Origin: Telmatactis stephensoni
Lineage: Eukaryota > Cnidaria > Anthozoa > Actiniaria > Isophelliidae
DNA: 64,000 nt
Direction of reading: 5' to 3'
NCBI GenBank assembly: GCA_029948255.1
Contig: JALIZF010001634.1
Coordinates: forward strand, 434,001-498,000
Under the pieces are notes generated by a model. The model was given only the letters and a program-made list of their open reading frames with translations. It had not been told where the DNA came from and did no database searches. Within the stretch, counting starts at the first letter, position 1. Every line of letters starts with the position of its first letter. Shown piece after piece: positions 25,401-32,739 of the stretch. Both the position numbers and the translations under genes were made by a program.

Positions 25401-28400
25401 AATAAATCTTTCAGAAGAAAACTAGGAGAAAAGTAGCGTGATAGATAATAAACGAGTTCTCAGAATCCATGTTTACAACTTAAGTTAATTGCTCGGTAAA
25501 ATTGAAATCGTCCATATAAACAAAGAACTCAGACTTTTTTTGGATCGTTAAAAGTGATTCAACACTGAGTCCTAGAACTCTGTAAGTGAAAGGTCTAGAA
25601 AATTATCGCTGGAGTTATGGATATAGGTTTAAACTGGCGACTTACGGTTGAAACGCATCTCAACTATGGTGCCGCCGACAAGAAGCCGGGAAGAAGTAAG
25701 TATAGTTTTTGATGAGCCAAAGGCTGAAGTACTCGTTTGGCGTTTTCTTCGATTCCTGATAAAATTTCTTCACCGGAAAGGATTTCCAGACTTTCTGTTG
25801 GATATTTTTTGGATAGCCAAAGTCTAAATGATGAATTTGCAAAGCCGGCAAATAGTGTTTTGACAAAAACAACACGCCAAAAACTGAATACGGTTTGAAT
25901 GAAAGTTAGAACTTCGTAAGCTTACCGTTAAAAACAGAGACAGAATTGTGGTGACAGACTTTCTAAACTTTCTATGAGATAGGTTTTGGATAACCAGTCT
26001 AAAAAACAGTAAATATTAAGATGAATTTGGAAAGCCGGCGAACTCTGTTTTTAAGCCGTCGAAATATGTTGATCTCAGTAAGCTCCAAAAACTTCAATGA
26101 AATTGAGTTTACCTTCAAAACAGGCACGCTAAGCAGTTTTAAGTATGCTCGTTGATCTTCTCTTTTTCGAAAAATCCTCAAATTCACCACCAGGAACATT
26201 TTTTCTTTCCAACTATGCGTTATTGCCTATGATTTATTACTATTATTACGTCGGTATTACGTCGTGTCGTGTTGTCACGTCATAACCACGCATCACGTGA
26301 TCACGCATCACAAACTGACCAATCAGAAAATCAGAATTTGTACAGTGTATGAAAATTGAATAATAAACAATATTACTTCTCAGCTGACTCTAGTGTTTAT
26401 CGAACTACATGTAAGTAACATTACAGCTAGCCTGCATCACATCCGTACGTACCTCCGTTAAGTCCGTCTGTGAAATAACGAACAAAACCATGTTCTGAGA
26501 CCCCCAGCAAGTAGCACGAATATAGATAACAGAAGCTAATTGGCTGGGCCTCTTTTAAATTCTAACGAGACTCGTGATTGGCTCGCTAATCACTGGTGTG
26601 TTTGTCTTTGCCATGACAACACTTCCATTAGATTTACTGTGATTATAAAAACACAGACAGATTTTTCAATCAAAACAACCTACCAGTTAGATACATCGAA
26701 TTGCTACAATCCTGGACATAAATGTTAAGAAAAAAATGGCATTACTATGTCCAATTGAAATTGAAGGCTCTCACACCACGATACTGTAAAGTTGCTGCCC
26801 CCCTACCCCCCGGAACAATGTTGCAGGCGGAATCAAGCATCTGGGCCCTCGGACGGACAACATTGTGCAGGGTGGGGTGGGGGAGGGGAGATTTTGGTCC
26901 CCAATGTTGGGTGATGTACACATTTCTTTCAAAACCACAAAATTCTTAACCCTTTTTGTCCAAGATTGTAGCTATAAAAAGAAATTTTCAAATCGAAACA
27001 CTTCAATCGAACATTTTGCTAAATAATAGCCTTAGTCATGTTAGTTCAGAAAACATTCTCTCAAAGAGAAATTACAAGATCTTCAAGATTGACCCTGGGT
27101 CATGCTAGTAATAAAGTTTGTTAATAACTGGAGTCCACAAAGCTGTCAAAACATCGACACAACAAACACTAAGTGAGCCAATCACGAGTCTCGTTAGAAT
27201 TTTAAAAAGCACCATCCAATCAGCGTCTGTTATCTATAATTGTGCTAATTTTGCTGGGGGTCTCAGAACACAGTTTTGGTTATTTTGCAGATAGACTTAA
27301 GGACAGGGGCCCATATTTCCAGTGCGCATTGTGTTCTGTGCATTTGACTCAACGAGCACGCGCGCCACGTCGCACAAATTTGAATAAAGAACGTTTTTTT
27401 TCGGAGATCGTGTTCGCACAAAAATCATCGTGAAAACACACTACTTTTATGACTTTTGCAAAAGAAAAATCTGATTTTGAGAAGAAAAATACATTGTTTC
27501 TCATATTCTAAAGTTGAATTCATTCTAGATTATTAAAGGCGCATGAAAAATCACAGGCAGCCCAAGCTCATTATCTGTCAACATTAAACAGTTAAAATAC
27601 ACGCAAATGCATGGAGTCTAAAATACGACTTTTGACGAATAAAATTACAGAATACATTAGTATGACATTCTATATGCCTGGTAAAGTTATTATAATTGTA
27701 AAGAAAGCCTTTTTTTAAAAGATCTCCCTCCCCCTACTAAGAAGAGAAAAAAGGCTGGAAGCTTCGCTTTGAATAAGCTCCAATCGTCTGCACATTTCGA
27801 ACTCAAAAAATACCTTTCGCTTGACCAAATATCTCCAACGCTCGTCCTCATCAGCATCGATAATTGTTCTAACCACCCTGTAAACCACCGCCACTTTGAC
27901 CACAGGCAGCCCAAGCTCATTATCTGACAACATTAAACAGTTAAAATGCACGGAGTCTAAAATACTACTTTTGACGAATACAATTACAGAATACATCAAT
28001 ATGACATTCTATGTGCCTAAAGTTATTATAATTGTAACTAAAGCCTTATTTCACATTTTTTAAAGATCTATACTAGATAATGAGCTTGGCCTGCCTGTGG
28101 TCAAAGTGGCAGTGGAGGTGGGCTTCAAGCCTCATAGTAGACTGAAGCTTCGAACTAAATAATTTTGTTTCTCCGTAAAACGTGGTCATTGGAGAATGAG
28201 GTTTACAGGGTGGTTAGAACAATTATCGATGCTGATAAGGACGAGCGTTGGAGATATTTGGTCAAGCAAAAGGTATTTTTTGAGTTCGAAATGTGCAGAC
28301 GATTGGAGCTCGTTCAAAGTGAAGCTTCCAGCCTTTTCCTCTTCTTAGTAGGGGGAGGGAGATCTTTTAAAAAAAGGCTTTATTTACAATTATAATAACT

Positions 28401-30228
28401 TTACAAGGCACATAGAATGTCATACTAATGTATTCTGTAATTTTATTCGTCAAAAGTCGTATTTTAGACTCCATGCATTTGCGTGTATTTTAACTGTTTA
28501 ATGTTGACAGATAATGAGCTTGGGCTGCCTGTGGAAAAATGGCTCTTTTTACGACTGGAAATGAAGAATACCGTTTGGCCGCCATCTTGGAAATGTCCCA
28601 TAATTGATTGTATTCCTTATCACTCTCTAGGAGGGGTGGGGATTTTATGGTTATTTAGGCAAATTCTAATAGGATTTTGTGCGTTTCTCAGCTAATAATA
28701 TACATGAAAAAAATTCTTGATGCTGATTGGCTGAGAGCAGTGCAGTTCAAATGTAATACCAGTGAAAAAATCTGTAATACCAGTGCAAAAATCTGTAACA
28801 CCAGTGCAAATTACATTTGAATTTACAGGTCCAAAAATGTGCTTAAAATTATTTTTTTCTTATTCTGCTATTGTAAACATTAACAAGCATGACAGTTTTT
28901 CACTCATGAAAGAACAGGTATGTCAAAAAAAGTGGCAAAAACTTTCAGGATCTGGTTGTCAGTTGAATAAAATTTTTGATGACTTGCGCGCGCTACTGAC
29001 GCCATCACATCTCAACGAGCGCGCGCTCAAAGTTTTCTTCTTAAGATTTTATCAATTTTTCTAAAAAAATCTCCGTTTATTTTCTCGAATTTTTTCATGT
29101 ATATTATTAAAAGGTAATCATACATTTTCTCTTTCAATTTGGAATTAATTTGCACTCGTGTGTTTTTCAAAGAGCTCAAATTGCACTCGCCCTACGGGCT
29201 CTTGCAATTTTGATACTCTTTGAAAAACACACTTGTGCAAATTAATTCCAAATTGAACTCGAAACCGTATGATTACCTATACAAATAACTTTTTAAATCG
29301 CATGGATACCCCATAATTTTATTTTCTCATTCGGTTTTAGATTAACTAAGCTATATGTATTCAAAAAATTAAATCCCAAAAAATGATTTACGATATATTT
29401 TTCTCAGAAATAGCACTGGATGTCAAGTTTCCTAAGAATTAAAAATAGGCAAAAAAATTGAGGGAAAAAAAAAAAGAAAAAAACGTGTACCAGTACTTTT
29501 AATAATATCTTTTTGCTTTTATTTTGAAGGTTTCAATCTTGAGAAGCTTTTATTACTTTCATTGTACTTCTTTATGAGTTAACATTGCATAAAATGATAT
29601 TATATTAAAAATTCGAAAAATCGCTGGTCAGCGGTTATTGGCCATGTTTACCATAAATTATCTCCGTAAAATGCATGGATACCCCCATTTTTTTTCGTGA
29701 ATTAAAAGACCTTTACCCATTCTACAAAGTAAATATAAAATAACTGAAAAAAAAAAATGGTTCGCCATTATGGGCCACCGTCCAAAATGTCTTTTGATTG
29801 CAAATTGTCATAAAAATCAATCATACGTCTTACCTTCTTGCTTGGGTCCACACAACGTTCAGCATGTTCAGCATCAAGGGCATTGCACAAGTACTTTTTG
29901 TAGATCGCTCTCCTTCGTAATTAAACAACCGCGTTTGAATGATACATTGTCGATATTTGTCCATCAGTTCTTGTTGTAAACAATCAACTAAATAATCATT
30001 GAGTAAAGAGGCTGGTAGCTGTTCCTGGACGACGGTTTTGGTCAAGTAAAATGTTTGATCTTTGCCTTCTAATGTCTTTTTTCTAGGGTGGAAAGCATAT
30101 GGTCTTGCGGTAGAATACATTGAAGATTTTACTCCTAAAGCATATTTTAAACGTTCTAGACGGTTTGACGGTAGAGAAAGAGATAATTTTCGAAAATGCA
30201 ACACACGAGTCCACATTGTGACCGCCAT
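10152..30228 (-). CDS. MRPL37: mitochondrial large-subunit ribosomal protein mL37, three exons
   Basis: Coding exons are 30228-29834, 15116-14776 and 10486-10152. Junction phases agree (2 then 1), giving 356 residues against about 420 in vertebrates. The protein is a metazoan component of the mitochondrial large ribosomal subunit. The N terminus is basic and acid-poor, like a mitochondrial presequence. Family-like blocks in order: KTLEGKDQTFYLTKT, then VSAVWKRHDDLVQVSG, LELIAPVFDLQQVA and YPGSPYQHVHTL, then SDGFRLSFICFQLNTLEF and EGIKNIAW near the C terminus. Identification is from remembered family similarity. Both introns are filled with transposons on either strand, but no exon is hit. Confidence 0.88.
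10723..11389. mobile_element. outer MITE with about 95-bp arms, split by a GC-rich element
   Basis: The left end GTGTGACAGTATA and right end TATACTGACACAG are inverted. The arms continue (ATAAGCCTTTA...TATGACGTT...CATACCT...TCTATACCA) but the left arm is interrupted after TCGAATGC by the 10751-11162 insertion. The outer target duplication is not clear. Confidence 0.65.
10751..11162. mobile_element. GC-rich nested inverted-repeat element
   Basis: Ends GCAAACGAAGCGACCGACGT and the complement extend inward about 55 bases with mismatches. The core is far richer in G+C and CpG than its surroundings. It sits in the left arm of the outer MITE; the right arm, which reads TCGAATGC then AAATAAGCC, shows the unoccupied state. 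The target duplication is AT or ATGC, ambiguous because the end overlaps it. Open frames in it are by-products of GC content. Confidence 0.72.
11565..11703. mobile_element. 139-bp TA MITE, subfamily 1
   Basis: Arms GAGTACAAACACTAAAAGTG and its complement are flanked by TA (11563-11564, 11704-11705). The related repeat at about 47065 reads straight through this position, giving an empty-site control. Confidence 0.85.
11907..12048. mobile_element. 142-bp TA MITE, subfamily 2
   Basis: Arms GAGCGATAACACTAAAACCG and its complement are flanked by TA (11905-11906, 12049-12050). The layout GAG-x6-AACACTAAAA is shared with the MITE at 11565, so the two are sister subfamilies sitting about 200 bases apart. 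Confidence 0.83.
12687..13425. mobile_element. 739-bp CACAGGCAGCCC-family element, 7-bp target duplication
   Basis: The element starts CACAGGCAGCCC and ends GGGCTGCCTGTG. CATGAAG lies directly outside both ends (12680-12686 and 13426-13432), a perfect 7-bp duplication. Arms of about 230 bases contain GCGCGC-rich blocks and the phrase GGGTTTCCTGTGG twice in the left arm. No transposase is visible. A second member with a 7-bp duplication is at 27552-28533. Confidence 0.85.
13495..14335. mobile_element. long-arm inverted-repeat element with a nested MITE
   Basis: Ends GGGCGCCAGGTGTCT and AGACACTTGGTGCCCC pair imperfectly. Arms continue through TATTTAGCAA...TTATTTATAAATAA and CAAACTTCAATTTT over about 120 bases. 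The centre holds the TA MITE 13760-14022 and a purine tract of GGAGG/GGGGA units at about 14094-14156. The target duplication is unresolved. Confidence 0.68.
13760..14022. mobile_element. 263-bp nested TA MITE
   Basis: Arms GAATTGCCCTATCGCATAAT (continuing with GACGTCACA) and the complement are flanked by TA at 13758-13759 and 14023-14024. It lies inside the element 13495-14335. Confidence 0.8.
14391..14644. mobile_element. 254-bp TA MITE
   Basis: Arms TAGCTAATTCAATTAACGTT (continuing GTCGCTGAA) and the complement are flanked by TA. CCTAAAG repeats lie just inside both arms. It is in mL37 intron 2, about 130 bases from the donor of exon 2. Confidence 0.75.
14776..15116 (-). CDS. MRPL37: mL37 coding exon 2
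   Basis: The acceptor is a strong polypyrimidine tract ending CCACAG before ATTCCC, and the donor is CAAG/GTAACT. Residues FPTLCDMSLSYKARVSAVW, LQVSG-like LVQVSG, LELIAPVFDLQQV and PGSPYQHVHTLVIV follow the central region of the family. It enters in phase 2 and leaves in phase 1, matching its neighbours. Confidence 0.87.
15258..15380. mobile_element. degenerate MITE related to the 11565 family
   Basis: Starts AGAGTACAAACAG and ends TTTGCACTCT, with TCCGTGAAATA and TATTTCACGGA inside. The arms are more diverged than those at 11565 and 11907, and TA duplication is not intact. It lies 140 bases upstream of the exon 2 acceptor. Confidence 0.55.
15632..15736. repeat. palindrome-type repeat, internally deleted copy
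   Basis: GTGTTTTATCAG...CTGATAAAACAC followed by GAGTTCTTTATATGGCTTAA and AACTCCAACACATATTGGAG. The same order appears at 31711-31833, where the palindrome is longer. Confidence 0.65.
16185..16837. mobile_element. 653-bp TTAA-flanked element
   Basis: Ends GGGTGTACTGACATAT and ATATGTCAGTACACCC, with TTAA at 16181-16184 and 16838-16841. No coding frame. Kolobok-like by target site and G-rich ends. Confidence 0.82.
17034..17853. mobile_element. 820-bp TTAA-flanked element
   Basis: Ends GGTGACTGGCTAC and GTAGCCAGTCACT, with TTAA at 17030-17033 and 17854-17857. The interior is AT-rich with no transposase. The LINE copy at 17858 begins immediately after the right TTAA, so the element either hit the LINE or the LINE was truncated next to it. 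Confidence 0.82.
17858..19071 (+). pseudogene. 5'-truncated LINE (same lineage as 5527-8135)
   Basis: Starts within the reverse transcriptase at CATFADDTMIF (catalytic FADD) and continues through SSERYLGVWISNNLTWAKH, LGYATQLWCPQSIDLMQRTE and LLPLTYW. A 98-bp LINE-tail insertion (18451-18548) follows, then EFLDLVFFFKAINGLVKL and a tail ending CPKCNTC. The 3' untranslated part contains CACAGTAATTGGTAAACCG and ends in a poly-A run at about 19062-19071. Everything upstream of the FADD block is missing. Confidence 0.88.
18451..18548 (+). mobile_element. very short LINE 3'-tail insertion inside the LINE
   Basis: GTAATTGGTCACACTGTTGT, a GTGTCCCTGCC phrase, then AAGGCGAAGCG and AAACAT repeats. It matches the 3' untranslated region of the minus-strand LINE at 5527-5660. 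It separates TATTGGCA (Tyr-Trp) from GAGTTC (Glu-Phe) in the host LINE frame, so it is a 5'-truncated target-primed insertion of about 98 bases. Confidence 0.75.
19854..21295. mobile_element. 1442-bp inverted-repeat element with 9-bp target duplication
   Basis: Ends CGTCCTCGGAGACCCAGGG and the complement of a near-identical sequence. ACAAAGTAC lies directly outside both ends (19845-19853 and 21296-21304), a perfect 9-bp duplication. The arms of about 130 bases include a G-rich stretch and AAGACAAGTTAGGGGTA. The interior has a small tandem repeat and TGATATATC palindromes, with no transposase. Mutator-like by target length (inference). Confidence 0.85.
20325..20450. repeat. short tandem repeat inside the 19854 element
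   Basis: GTTCATCTAGTGACATCC occurs three times, alternating with GATCGTATGTATCGC (twice). The minus-strand frame turns this into SRMSLDEH repeats, a by-product and not evidence of a protein. Confidence 0.7.
21305..23405. other. AT-rich intron sequence, nothing recognised
   Basis: Part of mL37 intron 1. A modest plus-strand frame at 21671-21860 ends at a possible donor (AAG/GTAGAT), but I recognise no family and see no partner exon. Confidence 0.4.
23411..23560. repeat. palindromic repeat
   Basis: Arms start GGTAATTAAACT and end AGTTTAATTACC. GTGCAATTTGGGCC and CATAC...GTATG pair inside, around a CGCGTAGCGGG centre. The whole unit can fold as one hairpin. Confidence 0.75.
23720..25085. other. 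intron sequence with one isolated TTAA end
   Basis: Mostly featureless. At about 24853 TTAAGGTAGTTCCGGAC resembles the left ends of the TTAA elements at 17034 and 50784, but I find no partner end. An open minus-strand frame at 24118-23903 is not recognisable. Confidence 0.4.
25088..25256. repeat. palindromic repeat
   Basis: Long arms containing AGAGGTTAACGCACTCTTTG, GAATTATCGGGATTTATCTT and CATTGTTAG, with the complement on the other side. A half copy in the same family lies at 43030-43120. Confidence 0.78.
26215..26372. repeat. dispersed repeat, inverted relative to 42900-43025
   Basis: GTTGTCACGTCATAAC, GCATCACGTGATC and CAAACTGACCAATCAGAAAA followed by TTTGTACAGTGTATGAAAAT recur as the complement at about 42912-43005. 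Confidence 0.65.
26462..27296. mobile_element. 835-bp TTAA-flanked element with about 150-bp arms
   Basis: Ends GTCCGTCTGTGAAATAAC and GTTATTTTGCAGATAGAC, flanked by TTAA at 26458-26461 and 27297-27300. Arms share TGTTCTGAGACCCCCAGCAA, ATAGATAACAGA and GACTCGTGATTGGCTC with the complement. A G/C-rich core at about 26790-26905 resembles that in 8927-9188. Confidence 0.8.
27552..28533. mobile_element. 982-bp CACAGGCAGCCC-family element, 7-bp target duplication
   Basis: Starts CACAGGCAGCCCAAGCTCAT and ends with the complement. GAAAAAT is directly outside both ends (27545-27551 and 28534-28540). Arms are about 340 bases and highly similar. Each arm carries an open frame giving RTIIDADEDERWRYLV or RTIIDADKDERWRYLV then KVFFEFEMCRRLEL, which may be captured coding sequence. 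A smaller unit with the same ends (27901-28099) lies at the centre. Confidence 0.83.
27901..28099. mobile_element. 199-bp inner CACAGGCAGCCC unit
   Basis: Starts CACAGGCAGCCCAAGC and ends GCTTGGCCTGCCTGTG. It lies at the centre of the 982-bp element. Outside it the flanks CTTTGAC and GTCAAAG are inverted, not direct, so this is not a simple insertion with its own duplication. It may be a relic of the palindrome's formation. Confidence 0.65.
28692..29112. repeat. fold-back repeat with 21-bp tandem triplet
   Basis: AATAATATACATGAAAAAAATTC near the left and GAATTTTTTCATGTATATTATT at the right are inverted. Just inside the left end (about 28756-28808) the phrase GTAATACCAGTGCAAAAATCT repeats three times with variation. 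Confidence 0.6.
29112..29278. repeat. 167-bp palindromic repeat
   Basis: Begins AGGTAATCATAC and ends GTATGATTACCT. Arms include TTTGGAATTAATTTGCAC and TGTTTTTCAAAGAG with the complement around CCCTACGGGC. It abuts the previous fold-back. Confidence 0.78.
29834..30228 (-). CDS. MRPL37: mL37 coding exon 1
   Basis: Starts MAVTMWTRVLHFRKLSLSLP, basic and free of acidic residues as expected of a mitochondrial presequence. It continues to KTLEGKDQTFYLTKTVVQEQ and KYRQCIIQTRLFNYEG. The donor is AAGAAG/GTAAGA at 29834/29833. Frame and phase agree with exon 2 (Ala-Arg-Arg/Phe-Pro). A different frame over the last 25 codons also looks protein-like (YKKYLCNALDAEHAE), so a compensated frame difference near 29900 is not excluded. 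Confidence 0.83.
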
Positions 30229-30765
30229 TTTGATTTATGGCAATTGTGTTCCACTCCCCCTCAATAACCTTTAGCACAGGGAAACCAAAGGACAAGGGAA
30301 GCGTAACTGACATTTTCAACATGCAGAACAAAACCTATTAATATTAATCTGCAGATTATAATAAGATTTTTTGCGGGCTGTAGGTAAAATGGGGGCTGCG
30401 GACTGTTTGCAGACTACTATTTTTTGCACTGAATATCATTATTTGAATGAAAAACTTCCCGTTCGCTTCACGCAGGGTGGCCCAGGGGGGTCGGCATCAC
30501 GTTTCACGTATCGATATTTCCAACATTCACGCGTCACGTACAATTTTATCTCAAATTCACGAATTACGAATTTCAACTATAATAAACGTGTAAAAAATCT
30601 CGCTTTCCAGCATTTCTACGTGCAGATTTTTGTTTGCTTTGAATAATGTTCTAATTTGTGACATTTATTTCTTTGTTGCCATTTAACACATACTTTTAAC
30701 CAGTATGGCATTTATCACTCCCATTGATAGAAAATTGCTAGAAAAAAATTGCTAGAAACTATCGG

Positions 30766-30860
30766 ATGCCTTGGGGGGAAGGGGGAGGGGGAGGGGGGGG
30801 GGGAGGGAGGGGGAGGGGGAGGGGAGGGGGAGGGGGAGGGGACGGGGAGGGCAGACAGCT
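30766..30860 (+). repeat. G-rich simple repeat (GGGGGA units)
   Basis: Near-continuous runs of 3-10 G separated by single A, many more than the four G-tracts needed for a G-quadruplex. Confidence 0.85.
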
Positions 30861-31162
30861 GATGTTCAGATTACACTTCATGATGTGTTATTTTAACGTA
30901 AAACTGTCTAATACACAGGGAGCAGAGTAAAAAGCCTTTTCTCCTCGCTTCTTCCTTTTACCGCGCGCTCCAAAAATATACCCGCGCGCGATCATCTTAT
31001 CTTTATTAGGATTACCGCTGGGCGCTTAGCGCGCGGGCCATAGCTTTTTATTGTATAAATTTTTATTATATACCCTTGTCGATACGCGCGCTCTGATTGG
31101 CTGAAAGCTGTGCTTTATCAGAGAATGGAACACAGTTCATATGTCAGCAGCGCGAGCTCGAC

Positions 31163-31182
31163 CGCGCGCGCGCGCGCGCGCA
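31163..31182. repeat. CG dinucleotide run
   Basis: About ten consecutive CG steps in otherwise CpG-poor DNA, so a possible Z-DNA former. It lies within a wider palindrome-rich block (31080-31400). Confidence 0.8.
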
Positions 31183-31239
31183 CCTTTTGAATTTTTTTTA
31201 GGGAAGAATCCTACTTTTTCCCTCGAATATTTACTTAAA

Positions 31240-31380
31240 AATATATAATAAAACAAATAGAACATCTTTTTCCGTGCTCCATTCAGTAATACAGCACTTA
31301 GGAAGTGCCGAAAGCACTCAAGAGGTGTGGAGAGCACTCGCCTACGGCTCGTGCTCTCCTTACACTTCTTTCGAGAAAGT
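31240..31380. repeat. dispersed repeat, complement found at 44745-44845
   Basis: CAAATAGAACATCTTTTTCC, GTGCTCCATTCAGTAATACA, GCACT...CTTCCT and CTACGGCTCGTGCTCTCCTT all recur in inverted order at 44745-44845. Confidence 0.65.
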
Positions 31381-31710
31381 CCAATAAGCTCATAAATAAG
31401 TCGAGTGCAAATAGGGAGCGACTCGGACGTTTAGTCTAATACATGTACTATGTAGATCTTAGGACTTGTGGACGCCACCAGCGAAGACGACTTTCAAAAA
31501 AGGCTTTCTTCGCTTCTCGACAAATGGCAACACTTGGCCCCTGGCTTTCATGATTGGTTTACGAAAAACAAAGCTGAAATCTTTGCAAAGAACATGATCG
31601 CCTGTGTGAGGGAAAGAGCGCAACTCGGGTCTCCACCTTCCATTTTCACAACCAATGGCAACGAGAGCAAAAATTTTGTATTGAAAGATTGGTTTGGATT
31701 CAAAAAGAGA

Positions 31711-31833
31711 GTGTTTTATCGGATATAAAGATCCGAGCCGTAGGCGAGGATCTTTATACCGATAAAACACGGTCTCGAGTTCTTTATCCGACTTAAAAAA
31801 CTCCAACACATATTTGAGTTGTTCCCGGAAAGA
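31711..31833. repeat. palindrome plus tail, full-length relative of 15632-15736
   Basis: GTGTTTTATCGGATATAAAG and the complement form a hairpin at 31711-31770, followed by GAGTTCTTTAT and AACTCCAACACATATTTGAG as at 15690. Confidence 0.7.
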
Positions 31834-31839
31834 AAATCA

Positions 31840-32735
31840 AAAATATCTTTATTTATCTTAGAGAAAATCGAGGTTAAAGTTGATGTAAATTAGGATGAAT
31901 CTTTATGAGATATAAAACACTCGTCACGGTGGCGATTTTCATTGTGTTTGCCTTATGAATTATTAATTAGTTTTTTAAGCCAGGTTAAAACCGTAATTGA
32001 GGCCACTTCCGTCCAGCGGCTCGCGCGCGCATACTCGTCAGTTATCACTTGCTGTACTTGCTGTTGGCAAACGAGGAAGAATGTTGAAAGGTGTTAATTG
32101 TGACATTGTTTAAACTGTCCATCTCATTAAGCTCCTCCACTTTTCGCTCTACCTAGTCAAATATTGTTTAAAAACTTTTTTGATTGTATAGCCTTCTTTA
32201 TTTTCAAATGCCAGCCCCCACCTCCCTCCTCCCAACACACACACACACTAGAAACAGGTGGAATATAGTATATAGCATTATTACGTCACGAATCCATTTC
32301 AATGGCTCACAACAGCACAAAAATTTTTTTTATCTCCGTAGCTACGTTTTAAAAATGGATATAACTTTTTCAGAAATGACTCATGGTCATTTCGTAGGAA
32401 CGCGTCAATTTATTGATCATGATAGCAGTAAAACAATATGGTACGAATCAAGTTCCATGGCATATGTGTTGTTCTCAAGTGACGCATTTTAGACGTAGTC
32501 TTTAATTTGGAGTACAAAACGCGTGGAAATATATGTGCTATATAAGTAATTTGATAAACGATAATAACATGCTGTTATATCATAGATGGGTCCGTGCATA
32601 CAGCCATTAATAGTTCAGTGTACAATTTCTTCTTAGTATTTGATGTTTGTATTTGATTAGCAAATGCTTATTTTAAATGGTCATATCTTTGGTTGGTTGG
32701 TTGCATGGTTGGTTGACTAACTTTCTATTTTGCAA
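31840..32735. other. non-coding stretch downstream of the PAN/fibrinogen gene
   Basis: Contains a short CA run (about 32234-32248) and nothing else recognised. Confidence 0.4.
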
Positions 32736-32739
32736 TACT

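Noticed and set aside
27901..28099. Independent nested insertion with its own 7-bp target duplication
   Set aside because: The flanks CTTTGAC/GTCAAAG are inverted rather than direct, so a separate insertion is not demonstrated.
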